A DNA stretch of 64,000 nt. Origin: UBA12481 sp942493265 (lineage in GTDB: Bacteria > Bacteroidota > Bacteroidia > Bacteroidales > UBA12481). The notes below the pieces were generated by a model that ran no database searches, had not been told where the DNA came from, and was given only the letters and a program-made list of their open reading frames with translations. This document shows, piece by piece, positions 15,559 through 24,070 of this stretch. Positions within the stretch are counted from its first letter, which is position 1, and each line of letters starts with the position of its first letter. The position numbers and the translations under genes are program-made. Where the stretch lies: assembly GCA_942493265.1 (NCBI GenBank), contig OW818688.1, positions 620,001 to 684,000 on the forward strand. The letters run 5' to 3'.

Positions 15559-16975
15559 ATTTCCGGGTTTTGAAATTCACCTCGTAGCTGACCAGAGGAT
15601 ACTCATCCTGGGTCCGGAACGAATTGGGCGTCAATACAAAAGAATAATCCCAGTCAGGTTTAAGTGCAACTTTTACCACCAGACATCTGCCATCCTCGCT
15701 ATATGATGGAGATCCTTTCAGGCCAAAGTGCTCAGCCCCTGACTTGCCATAATTTATGGAATAGCCCGCTTTAGTATTCATCGGTTGGGAGAAGCGGATT
15801 CGAATTTCGGTCAGGGCCGGATCCACATTTCCGTCGCCGTTGGCAAAGGGTTCAATAGCCTCCACCTTTGCACATTTTTTTTCAAAATCACTTTTCATCT
15901 GACCGATCTCAGGTGCCAGTGCCTCATACAATTCTGCAATCCTGGGCATAAAAAGGCCGAGATCCGGATATAGGTCGCGATTGGATTTATATACTCCCAA
16001 CAAATCAACCAGTTGGCTGGTCCAGAGAAATCCATTCGACATTTCACTGACTTTGAATCGCTGAACCTGGCTGGCAGTAGCCTTGTTATCGATAAAATAT
16101 TGAATTGATGAAGCTCTGACCAGGGATTCATACATTACCGTTTTCCACGAACCGTAAGCCATTCTTGACATTTGGTCGCGCACGGGTTGAAACAGGGCTT
16201 TCCCGGACTCTTCCAGAATGGATAAGTTTCTATCCACTAAAGGGTTCGCGAACGAGTGATTAAACTCGTGAATGATGGTCCCCAATACACTTGTATTATA
16301 ATCAGGCATGCCCTCTCCATCGATTAACCAGGTGCCGATTATCGCATATAAATCCTCACTCCCGTCGGGATAAACAACTTTAGGCCCGTAATTTCCACCC
16401 CCGTTGCCGATTCCCAGCACCAGGTTGAATCTGCCGCCTGACTCAACACCGTAAAATTGCCCGAACCAATTGAAATCTATGTTTTCCAGTACCTTATTCA
16501 TTCGGGCTTCGGCGATCCGATACATGGCCTGATGGTTTTCGTAAAATCCGGTAAAATCAGATTCCCGGTAAAAGTCCTTCAGCAATCTTAAAAATTTTGC
16601 AGCACCGGATTTACCCCATCTTTTATCCAGGACAGATGACTTAAAGGGCACCAGCGGATTCAATCCGGGCGGTTGTTCCAGGTGTATTGCCATCGACATC
16701 ACGGCATCATAACTCACACCCCTCGTTCTGCGCAATTGTTTTGCCAATTTCACCGCAGGATGGTTTTTGCAAGGAGCGAACCATTTGTCTATATCGGCAA
16801 CATACCCTTTATACTGGTTCATATTGTATTCCGGACTGCCGGCCAAACGAAATACAATACTCAACAATTCAATCCTTTGATCGGTTTTTGCCCGAACCGT
16901 ATCAAATCCGAAAACAGTACCGCTGAATAACAAAACCTGTGCAGCAGCTGCCAATAGTATAATCCGCAATTTCAT
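15557..16975 (-). CDS. Secreted DUF4932 putative zinc metalloprotease
   Basis: Started at ATG 16973-16975 (MKLRIILLAAAAQVLLFSG) it has 472 residues and a clear signal peptide. A DUF4932 domain covers roughly residues 30-350 and contains HEFNHSF, an HExxH zinc motif, next to ESGG and TGTIIHEF-type context. The C-terminal ~100 residues (DPALTEIRIRFSQPM, then YSFVLTPNSFR) look like an SbsA-type Ig-like domain. Peptidase activity is inferred from the motif only. The gene is convergent with hsp20 and divergent from marR. Confidence 0.8.
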   Translation of the reverse strand: MKLRIILLAAAAQVLLFSGTVFGFDTVRAKTDQRIELLSIVFRLAGSPEYNMNQYKGYVADIDKWFAPCKNHPAVKLAKQLRRTRGVSYDAVMSMAIHLEQPPGLNPLVPFKSSVLDKRWGKSGAAKFLRLLKDFYRESDFTGFYENHQAMYRIAEARMNKVLENIDFNWFGQFYGVESGGRFNLVLGIGNGGGNYGPKVVYPDGSEDLYAIIGTWLIDGEGMPDYNTSVLGTIIHEFNHSFANPLVDRNLSILEESGKALFQPVRDQMSRMAYGSWKTVMYESLVRASSIQYFIDNKATASQVQRFKVSEMSNGFLWTSQLVDLLGVYKSNRDLYPDLGLFMPRIAELYEALAPEIGQMKSDFEKKCAKVEAIEPFANGDGNVDPALTEIRIRFSQPMNTKAGYSINYGKSGAEHFGLKGSPSYSEDGRCLVVKVALKPDWDYSFVLTPNSFRTQDEYPLVSYEVNFKTRK

Positions 16976-17024
16976 TCCGAAAATTTTTATTAAAGATAGG
17001 GATTGCAGTTGCAAATTAAAACGA

Positions 17025-17069
17025 ATTGTTTAGCTGCTAAATTATATCTACTTTTGTATAGCAACTAAA
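17025..17069 (+). promoter_or_regulatory. marR efflux-operon promoter with two operators
   Basis: ATTG at 17025-17028 and TACTTTTG at 17049-17056 (TAxxTTTG) form a Bacteroidota-type promoter with a 20-nt spacer. Two related 13-bp operators flank the -7 element: a perfect palindrome TTTAGCTGCTAAA (17029-17041) and TATAGCAACTAAA (17057-17069), whose complement TTTAGTTGCTATA is the same motif. Their centres are 28 bp apart. I infer binding by the MarR protein encoded next, i.e. autorepression of the whole operon. Confidence 0.75.
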
Positions 17070-17079
17070 CATTTTTGAA

Positions 17080-17529
17080 ATGGAAAGCGAAGTCAATGAA
17101 CTGGTGAGGCTGTTTCAAAGCATCCTGCATGCATACTCCATTATTGAAAAGCAGCCCCGCGATTTCGGGACCGGCCAAACGCTGCATCTCTCTGAGCTTC
17201 AGACCATCTCCATGATCGGAGAAAATCCGGAAACTAATATGTCGCAGCTCGCTGATTTAATGGGAGTTACCCGGGGTGCCATCTCTCAGACGGTGCGTAA
17301 ACTGGTCGCCAAGAGACTGGTTGTCCGAACCAATGTCCGTAATAATAAGGAAGTAAATCTGGGTCTTACCGATGTGGGACAATTCGTACGGCAGGAATAC
17401 CAATTACGGATGAAAGAAGTATTCACCTTTGCCGATGAGCTTTACGCCTCCGCCAACCCGGATGAGCGCGACCTGGTGAAACGTCTCTTCCTCCTCATTC
17501 AGGCCAACATGAAAAAACGCCTCCAATGA
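17080..17529 (+). CDS. MarR-family transcriptional regulator
   Basis: The 149-residue protein has the MarR winged helix-turn-helix at about residues 45-110 (NMSQLADLMGVTRGAISQTVRKL, then a wing ending in DVGQF) between dimerising helices. MarR proteins repress their own operon until a ligand such as a toxic aromatic compound releases them. Its stop overlaps the ATG of the TolC gene (ATGA), so it is the first gene of an efflux operon. Two operator-like palindromes lie in its promoter. Confidence 0.93.
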   Translation: MESEVNELVRLFQSILHAYSIIEKQPRDFGTGQTLHLSELQTISMIGENPETNMSQLADLMGVTRGAISQTVRKLVAKRLVVRTNVRNNKEVNLGLTDVGQFVRQEYQLRMKEVFTFADELYASANPDERDLVKRLFLLIQANMKKRLQ

Positions 17530-18881
17530 TACGATTAATACAAACTTTGTCCCTGATGTTGATATTCTGGCCGTGGTTTTTGATGGCACAGTCGCCCATT
17601 GAAGATTATGTGCGCCTTGGTCTGGAGAACAACCTGGCACTTAAGCAGAAAGAGACCAGCTATCTGAAAAGTGTGGAAGCCCTGAGGGAAGCGAAAGGTC
17701 TGTTCTTTCCGAGCATTTCGCTGAATGCGCGGTACACGGTATCTGAAGGGGGCCGGACGATCGATCTGCCGATCGGAGATCTGCTGAACCCGGTATATTC
17801 CACGCTGAACCAGATCTTAAAGGAAAACCGATTCCCGCAGATTGACAATCTTTCATTTATGTTTCTCAGGCCGCAGGAGCAGGAAACAAAAATCCGCATG
17901 ATACAGCCGGTTTTTAATACCGATATTTATTACAATTCCAGGATAAAGGAGGGATTAACGGCAACCGAGCAGGTATCGGTAGATCAATACCGCCAGGAGC
18001 TGGCGGCGGAAATCAGGAAAGCCTGGTATACGGTGGCCATGACAGATGGAATTGCGGGTATGCTTACGGAAACCCGGAAACTGCTGGAAGAGAACGTCAG
18101 GGTAAACCAGAAATTGGTGGACAACGGAAAAATCACCATCGATAATCTGTACCGTGCCCAGACTGAAATGAGCAAGTTCGATCAGAAAATGCAGGTAGCT
18201 GGAAAAAATCGGGAAATCGCCACCGCCTATCTGAATTTTCTCTTAAACCGTCCGCTCAGTGAGCCCGTCATATTATCGGAGCCCGATCTGATACCTGCGT
18301 TGGCAGAAGGTCAGGATGCCTACCGCGAATCGGCTCTGGCCAACCGCGAAGAACTGAAAAAGCTCGATCTGTACAACGACATAACCGAATTACAGGTAAA
18401 GATGAACAAGGCCGGTTCTTTACCCGATATGATGATTGTGGCCGATTACGGTATCCAGGGGGAGAAATACAAGGTTGACAAAGAATCGGATTTTGCTCAG
18501 GCTTCAGCGATACTAACCTGGGACCTGTTCGCAGGTTATCAGAACCGGGCAAAGATAAGGCAGGCAAAACTGCAAAAGGAGCTGCTCAGTCAACAGTCGG
18601 AGGAGGTTCGAAAACAGATTGAGCTTCAGGTGATGAATGCCGTGAATGAGCTGGAAACCGCCCGGGTGGGGATTGAATCCGCCATGAGTCAGGTTAAAAC
18701 TGCCCGTGAGGGTTTCCGTCTGGTAAAACGGAGGTATGAAGAGGGACAGGCGAATCTCATTGAGTTTATCGATGCGCGGACGACCCTTACCCAGGCCGAA
18801 GAGAACGTGATCATTTCGAAGTTCACTTATCTGGCTGATTATGCAGAATTTGAGAAGGTTTGTGCGATAAATAAAATATAG
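17526..18881 (+). CDS. TolC-family outer-membrane efflux channel
   Basis: The 451-residue protein has a signal peptide (to about WFLMAQ) and two outer-membrane-efflux repeats rich in long heptad helices (RKAWYTVAMTDGIAGMLTETRKLLEEN and a second block near VMNAVNELETARVGIESA), as in the trimeric TolC tunnel. It would form the outer exit duct of the RND pump encoded two genes on. It overlaps marR by 4 nt and is followed by the adaptor gene after 3 nt. Confidence 0.93.
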   Translation: MIRLIQTLSLMLIFWPWFLMAQSPIEDYVRLGLENNLALKQKETSYLKSVEALREAKGLFFPSISLNARYTVSEGGRTIDLPIGDLLNPVYSTLNQILKENRFPQIDNLSFMFLRPQEQETKIRMIQPVFNTDIYYNSRIKEGLTATEQVSVDQYRQELAAEIRKAWYTVAMTDGIAGMLTETRKLLEENVRVNQKLVDNGKITIDNLYRAQTEMSKFDQKMQVAGKNREIATAYLNFLLNRPLSEPVILSEPDLIPALAEGQDAYRESALANREELKKLDLYNDITELQVKMNKAGSLPDMMIVADYGIQGEKYKVDKESDFAQASAILTWDLFAGYQNRAKIRQAKLQKELLSQQSEEVRKQIELQVMNAVNELETARVGIESAMSQVKTAREGFRLVKRRYEEGQANLIEFIDARTTLTQAEENVIISKFTYLADYAEFEKVCAINKI

Positions 18882-18884
18882 AAA

Positions 18885-20006
18885 ATGAAAAGATATGAAA
18901 AGGGGGCGGTGGTAGGGAAAGAGGTCCCCGTCCCCGCTTTCGCGGGGATGACAAAGAAGGGGGCGGTGGTAGGGATGGTGATCTGGTTGGTGCTCATTGG
19001 TGTGCTGGGTTTTGTCGGATGCAAGCCGGCCGTGGTGAAGGAAACGGTGAAGGCGGAGGCGGTGAAGGTGAGGATGGTTCCTGTGGTTGTGCAGGAAATC
19101 AGTCTGCCGGTTCGGTCAACCGGCATTGTGGCCACCAGTGAAGAAGTGAAGCTTTCGTTTAAAACGGGTGGAATCGTTGCCCGCACCTATGTGAAGGAGG
19201 GAGATGCCGTTAAGCAGGGACAGCTGCTGGCCGTGCTCAACCTGTCGGAAATAACTGCCCAGGTAAATCAGGCAAAAAACGGATATGAAAAAGCCCGGCG
19301 GGATTACAACCGGGCGAAAAATCTGTATGCCGACAGCGTAGCCACTCTTGAGCAGCTTCAAAATGCCGAAACGGCGATGAACGTATCGAAATCCATTGTG
19401 GAGATGGCCGAGTTTAACCTCTCGCATTCGCGGATTACCGCACCAAAAAACGGCGTAATCCTCCGGCAGCTGGTGAAGGAAAATGAGCTGGTTGCACCCG
19501 GCTTTCCGGTTTATGCCCTGGGAATCAGCGGCAAAAACTGGATGATCCGCACTTCGCTCTCCGACCGCGATATCGTTAAAGTAAATATCGGCGACTCTGC
19601 CAGCGTGATGATTGATGCCTGGCCGGATGAAGCATTCCATGCCATTGTAGTCCAGATAGATGAAGCCTCCAATCCCATGACAGGCACCTATGAGGTTGAG
19701 CTCAGGCTGAATGAAACCAAAAGCAGACTGGCCTCAGGCTTCATTGCCAATACAGAAATTATTCCCGACCGGAAGATCTCCTATTCCCTGATCCCGATGG
19801 CTGCAGTGGTGGAAGCGGATGGACGCACCGGATATGTCTATACGGTAACTTCAGCGGGAACCGCAAAAAAAATAAAAGTGACCATAGCCACTTTGTATGG
19901 GGAGCAGGCTGCCATTTCCGGCGGACTGGAGAATATTACAGAGGTAATTGGCGATGGAGTTGCCTATCTGAGCGATGGATTATTGGTTGAAGTTAAGAAA
20001 CAGTGA
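18885..20006 (+). CDS. RND periplasmic adaptor lipoprotein with REP insertion in its 5' end
   Basis: The 373-residue membrane-fusion protein links the RND pump to TolC: a lipoyl/barrel-sandwich (VVARTYVKEGDAV-type region), a coiled-coil hairpin (YEKARRDYNRAKNLY), then beta-barrel and membrane-proximal domains. The lipobox is GFVGC, but it is preceded by an unusual 40-residue N-region. Codons within 18900-18975 come from a REP palindrome (peptide VPAFAGMT) bracketed by a 19-bp direct repeat. The insertion is 57 bp, so the frame is kept. Translation could alternatively start at ATG 18948 (inside the REP) or ATG 18975, which gives the normal short lipoprotein signal. Confidence 0.92.
   Translation: MKRYEKGAVVGKEVPVPAFAGMTKKGAVVGMVIWLVLIGVLGFVGCKPAVVKETVKAEAVKVRMVPVVVQEISLPVRSTGIVATSEEVKLSFKTGGIVARTYVKEGDAVKQGQLLAVLNLSEITAQVNQAKNGYEKARRDYNRAKNLYADSVATLEQLQNAETAMNVSKSIVEMAEFNLSHSRITAPKNGVILRQLVKENELVAPGFPVYALGISGKNWMIRTSLSDRDIVKVNIGDSASVMIDAWPDEAFHAIVVQIDEASNPMTGTYEVELRLNETKSRLASGFIANTEIIPDRKISYSLIPMAAVVEADGRTGYVYTVTSAGTAKKIKVTIATLYGEQAAISGGLENITEVIGDGVAYLSDGLLVEVKKQ
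18900..18975. repeat. REP palindrome within CDS, flanked by 19-bp direct repeats
   Basis: The sequence AAGGGGGCGGTGGTAGGGA occurs at 18900-18918 and again at 18957-18975. Between them is a REP unit with stem TCCCCGC/GCGGGGA (18931-18937, 18942-18948) and the family tail ATGACA. The 57-bp period equals 19 codons. The direct repeats look like a target-site or slippage duplication created when the REP entered. Confidence 0.88.
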
Positions 20007-20018
20007 TCGTGACCAGCC

Positions 20019-23000
20019 ATGAAAATATCTGAATTAGCCGTTAAGAATCATCAGTTTACCATTGTGGTATTCGTGATGCTGATTATCATGGGTGTATACG
20101 CTTATCTGAAAATCCCGCAGGCGGAAGATCCCGACCTGCCCATGCCGATTGTGCCCGTTACGGTTCTCTATCCGGGCGCTTCCCCGATCGATATGGAAGA
20201 ACTGGTGGTAGACAAACTGGAAAAATCATTCAAGGAACTTGATAAAGTCAAGCGGATCTGGACAGAGATGAAAGACGGGTTGGCTACCGTAGTAGTTGAA
20301 TTTACAGCCGACTGTGATCCCGACAAGAAATACGACGAAGTGGTGCGGCAGGTACAAACCACCCGGCCATCTTTACCCGCAGATTTGTATCTCATTGACA
20401 TAAAAAAGATTAACGCCGGAGAAACCAGCATTATACAAACGGCGCTGGTTTCCGAAACCGATACCTATGATGAATTGCGAACCCAGGCTGAGAATCTGAA
20501 AGATATCATCGCAACAGTGCCCGGCGTTAAAAAGGCCGAGTCGGTAGCTTATCCGGCAAAGGAGCTGCGCGTGGCGGTCGACTTACCAAAACTTTCGCAG
20601 TTAAGAATTACCATCACTCAGGTAATGAACGCGATACAAAGTGAAAACGCCAACATCCCGGGAGGAAGCGTGGAAATCGGCACCCAAAAATTTAACATAA
20701 AAACCAGCGGCAATTACCATAGTCTCGATGAAGTGGAACGAACCATTGTTGGCGCCAATATGGGCCAGGTGGTTTACCTGAAAGATATTGCAACGGTGAA
20801 CTGGGACGATGAGGATCCCCGGTATTTTGGCCGGTATAACGGCATACGGGCAGTATTTATCACGGCAAGCATGATGGACGGGCAGAATATCCACGATGTG
20901 AGGAACCGCATCTATGACCAGCTCAGCAGCTTCAGACAGACCCTTCCGGCAACCATGTCGCTGGAAAATGGCTTCGACCAGGCGCGGAACGTGAAAAAGA
21001 AGCTCAGCGGTTTGCAGCGAGATTTCCTTTTTGCGATTCTGCTGGTGCTCCTTACCCTGCTGCCATTGGGATTGCGTGCATCGGGCGTGGTGATGGTAGC
21101 GATACCTTTGTCGGTATTGATCGGATTATCCGGACTCTATTTTCTGGGCTACAGCATCAACCAGCTGAGCATCGTTGGAGCGGTGATCGCACTGGGATTA
21201 CTGGTGGACGACTCCATTGTGGTGGTGGAAAATATATCCCGCTGGATCCGGGAGGGAGCCAGGCCGATGGATGCAGCCATCAAGGGCACCAAACAGATCG
21301 GCGCCGCGGTTCTGGGATGTACGGCCACCCTACTGTTCGCCTTTCTGCCATTGATGTTTCTGCCGGGAATGCCCGGAAAATACATCAGGATACTTCCGGT
21401 AACCATCTCCTTAATCGTATTAAGCTCCCTTTTCGTAGCCCTCACGATTATCCCATTCATTACCAGTAAGATATTCAAGAGCAACGTTGATCCCCGTGGA
21501 AACATGATTCTGCGCGGACTCAACAAAGCAATAGATTTTACATACGGACGAGCGCTGCAATGGTCGCTTCGCAATCCGGTGAGCACCTTGCTGATGGCAC
21601 TCGTTTTCTTCGGATCATCGATGTTCCTGATCAACATCATCGGGTTCAGTCTGTTCCCGAAAGCCGGGATGCAGCAATTCCTTATAACGGTTGAAACACC
21701 CAAAGGCAATACCCTTGCGGAAACCGATAAAGCCATGCGGTTCGTTGAATCGGTTGTCGGAAATAAAAAGGAGATAACCTACTACATGTCGAATACCGGC
21801 AGGGGAAATCCGAAGATCTTTTACAATGTTTTTCAAAAGTCGGAACAGACCAATCTTGGGGAGCTGCTCTGTGAGATGAATCTGGAAAAGCAGGACGATA
21901 TGACTCTTTTTCTTGATAATCTGAGAGATACGCTGAATACCTATATCAATGCCAGGATATTTGTAACGGAATTTGAGAACGGGTCCGTGATCGGTGCCCC
22001 GATCGCACTCCGGCTGGTGGGAGATGACCTGACTTTACTGAAGGAATATTCGGTGAGGATCGACAGCATCATGAAATCCACCCCCGGCACCACCTACGGG
22101 AAAAATCCGCTCAGCGAAACCATGACCGACATCCGCATTGCAGTGAACTCCGAAAAGGCAGGCATGTTCGGCATTCCCGGTATCGAGATCGACCGCACGG
22201 TGAGGCTTGCCCTGGCCGGTCTGGAAGTGGGCAAATACCGTGAATTCAACGGCAAGGAATACGCCATTAAGGTTCGGCTGCCGAAAGATTCAACCAATAC
22301 GCTTGCCACGCTCGACAAAATCTACATTTCATCGCTGAGCGGTGCCCAGATTCCGCTTTCACAGCTGGCACGGATTGAATTTGAAAGTTCCCCCACCCTG
22401 ATTGAGCACTATAACCAGGAGCGGTACAACCTGATATCATCTTATGTAAAAACAGGTTACAACACCGATCGGGTAACCAAGGAAATCCTGGCAAAGGTTG
22501 ATGAGATCAAGCTTCCTGAAGGATTCAAGATCATCCCGTCGGGAGAGATTGAAGGCCGGCAGGAGAGTTTCGGCGGTGTGGGCATTGCCATTTTAATAGC
22601 CATTTTCGGAATTTTTTCCATCCTGATTCTGGAATTCCGGACCTTTAAAAGCACGCTGATCGTGTTATCGGTGATCCCGCTGGGCATTATGGGCGGAATT
22701 GTGGCGCTTTACCTTACCGGGTTCACGCTGTCATTTGCAGCAGCAGTAGGTTTCGTGGCCCTGATTGGAATTGAAATCAAGAACTCCATTTTGCTGGTCG
22801 ACTTCACCAACCAACTTCGGCAGCAGGGGGTTGAGCTAAATGAAGCCATCATCAAAGCCGGCGAGGTGCGGTTTTTGCCGGTAATTTTAACCACCATGAC
22901 GGCTATCGGCGGGTTGCTGCCAATTGCCATGGGAGATTCAAATTTGTACTCCCCGCTTGCCTGGGTAATCATCGGGGGGCTGATTACATCAACACTGCTG

Positions 23001-23066
23001 GCGAGGTTGGTAACGCCGGTGATGTATAAGCTGTTGCCGCCGAAGATAGTGACAAGTGACAAGTGA
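20019..23066 (+). CDS. RND-family multidrug efflux permease
   Basis: The 1015-residue inner-membrane pump has 12 predicted membrane segments and two large periplasmic loops (after TM1 and TM7). TM4 holds the proton-relay pair in GLLVDDSIVVVENI, and the family start KNHQFTIVVFVMLIIMGVYA is clear. It exports substrates to the adaptor and TolC channel using the proton gradient. It is the last gene of the marR operon. The final residues IVTSDK and the stop codon are read from the GTGACAA heptamer array, so the C-terminus has been shaped by the repeat. Confidence 0.95.
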   Translation: MKISELAVKNHQFTIVVFVMLIIMGVYAYLKIPQAEDPDLPMPIVPVTVLYPGASPIDMEELVVDKLEKSFKELDKVKRIWTEMKDGLATVVVEFTADCDPDKKYDEVVRQVQTTRPSLPADLYLIDIKKINAGETSIIQTALVSETDTYDELRTQAENLKDIIATVPGVKKAESVAYPAKELRVAVDLPKLSQLRITITQVMNAIQSENANIPGGSVEIGTQKFNIKTSGNYHSLDEVERTIVGANMGQVVYLKDIATVNWDDEDPRYFGRYNGIRAVFITASMMDGQNIHDVRNRIYDQLSSFRQTLPATMSLENGFDQARNVKKKLSGLQRDFLFAILLVLLTLLPLGLRASGVVMVAIPLSVLIGLSGLYFLGYSINQLSIVGAVIALGLLVDDSIVVVENISRWIREGARPMDAAIKGTKQIGAAVLGCTATLLFAFLPLMFLPGMPGKYIRILPVTISLIVLSSLFVALTIIPFITSKIFKSNVDPRGNMILRGLNKAIDFTYGRALQWSLRNPVSTLLMALVFFGSSMFLINIIGFSLFPKAGMQQFLITVETPKGNTLAETDKAMRFVESVVGNKKEITYYMSNTGRGNPKIFYNVFQKSEQTNLGELLCEMNLEKQDDMTLFLDNLRDTLNTYINARIFVTEFENGSVIGAPIALRLVGDDLTLLKEYSVRIDSIMKSTPGTTYGKNPLSETMTDIRIAVNSEKAGMFGIPGIEIDRTVRLALAGLEVGKYREFNGKEYAIKVRLPKDSTNTLATLDKIYISSLSGAQIPLSQLARIEFESSPTLIEHYNQERYNLISSYVKTGYNTDRVTKEILAKVDEIKLPEGFKIIPSGEIEGRQESFGGVGIAILIAIFGIFSILILEFRTFKSTLIVLSVIPLGIMGGIVALYLTGFTLSFAAAVGFVALIGIEIKNSILLVDFTNQLRQQGVELNEAIIKAGEVRFLPVILTTMTAIGGLLPIAMGDSNLYSPLAWVIIGGLITSTLLARLVTPVMYKLLPPKIVTSDK

Positions 23067-23140
23067 CAAGTGACGAGTGAAACGGAAGAAGCGTGAAGCG
23101 GAAGAGGCGTGAAACGGTCCCCGCCTTCGCGGGGATGACA
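23049..23140. repeat. Mosaic of heptamer array, 16-bp repeats and REP
   Basis: GTGACAA x3 and GTGACGA (23049-23076) are followed by inverted 16-bp units (GAAACGGAAGAAGCGTG type, to about 23115) and a REP palindrome (TCCCCGC/GCGGGGA, 23118-23135) with the tail ATGACAACGCTCTGAGGG. Three repeat families that occur separately elsewhere are fused here. The array overlaps the last codons of the RND gene. Confidence 0.85.
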
Positions 23141-23165
23141 ACGCTCTGAGGGTAGATCAGTGGTA

Positions 23166-23867
23166 CTACCCCTGGCCGGCTCCAATGCCCCTCAAAAACT
23201 CGTCACGGTACTTCGCGCCGATCGGAATGGCTTCGCCATTGCAGTATACATGGTTATTCTCGATCTTTTCGATATGCCCCACATTCACCAGCCAGGAGTT
23301 GTGCACGCGAAGGAATAAATGGGCAGGCAGCAAGGCGGTTATCTGCGCAAGCGTCATTCGGGTCAGGGTTCGTTGCGAGCCGGCAAACAGGCTCAGGTAG
23401 TTGCCCTCGCTCCGGATGTGCGAGATATCTTCAACAAGCAGCTTGACCTGCTTAAATCCGTCCTTGATGAAGATATGCTTTGCGAAGGGAGGTGCTATTG
23501 CGCCCGGTACCGGTGTGATTTGTCTGAGATATCGTTGGATGGATTTATAGAACCGGTCGAATTCAATGGGTTTCAGCAGGTAATCAACCGCCTCATAATC
23601 ATAGCTATCCAGTGCATATTGAGAGTAAGCGGTTGTGAAGATAATCTTTGGCGGACACTTGAGCCGGCTCACAAGTTCCATCCCCGACAAGCCCGGCATG
23701 TTTATATCAAGGAAGATCAGATCGACCAGGTTATTCTTGAGATATTCCAATGCCTTAAACGGGTCGGTAAATCGTTCAACCAGCTCCAGTTCTGCGACTT
23801 TTGCAGCATGGATCGAGATCACATCCAGTGCAAAGGGTTCATCGTCGACGGCAATACTTCGTATCAT
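23166..23867 (-). CDS. LytTR-type response regulator
   Basis: The 233-residue protein has a receiver domain (residues 1-120: acidic pocket DDE, phospho-Asp in LIFLDINMPGLSG, Thr in FTTAYS, Lys in LLKPIEF) and a C-terminal LytTR DNA-binding domain (about 135-228: KQVKLLVEDISHIRSEGNYL, FLRVHNSWLVNV). It is the natural partner of the LytS-type kinase encoded upstream on the same strand, 191 bp away across a long palindromic repeat. The pair would sense an envelope signal; target genes are not evident. Confidence 0.95.
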   Translation of the reverse strand: MIRSIAVDDEPFALDVISIHAAKVAELELVERFTDPFKALEYLKNNLVDLIFLDINMPGLSGMELVSRLKCPPKIIFTTAYSQYALDSYDYEAVDYLLKPIEFDRFYKSIQRYLRQITPVPGAIAPPFAKHIFIKDGFKQVKLLVEDISHIRSEGNYLSLFAGSQRTLTRMTLAQITALLPAHLFLRVHNSWLVNVGHIEKIENNHVYCNGEAIPIGAKYRDEFLRGIGAGQG

Positions 23868-23960
23868 AAATCACATTCGATTGGATGGTCAAATTAAGAA
23901 TAAAAGGATTAAAAAGTGTTGAGATAAAATTCAGATTTAGGTGGAAGGAAGATTAAGTCA

Positions 23961-24070
23961 GCACGCGGATGACGCGGATGCTGCGCAACGCGGATTTACG
24001 CTGATTTTTTTAAATTTTTAAAAATCCGCGAAAATCCGCGTTCCCGAAGGGATCCGCGTCATCCGCGTGC
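23961..24070. repeat. 110-bp CGCGGAT palindrome (copy 1)
   Basis: A long imperfect palindrome running from GCACGCGGATGACGCGGAT to its inverse ATCCGCGTCATCCGCGTGC, with an A/T-rich centre. A second copy lies at 51857-51965. The right arm provides the last codons and stop of the LytS-type kinase gene. In RNA it would fold into a long hairpin between the kinase and regulator messages. Confidence 0.88.
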
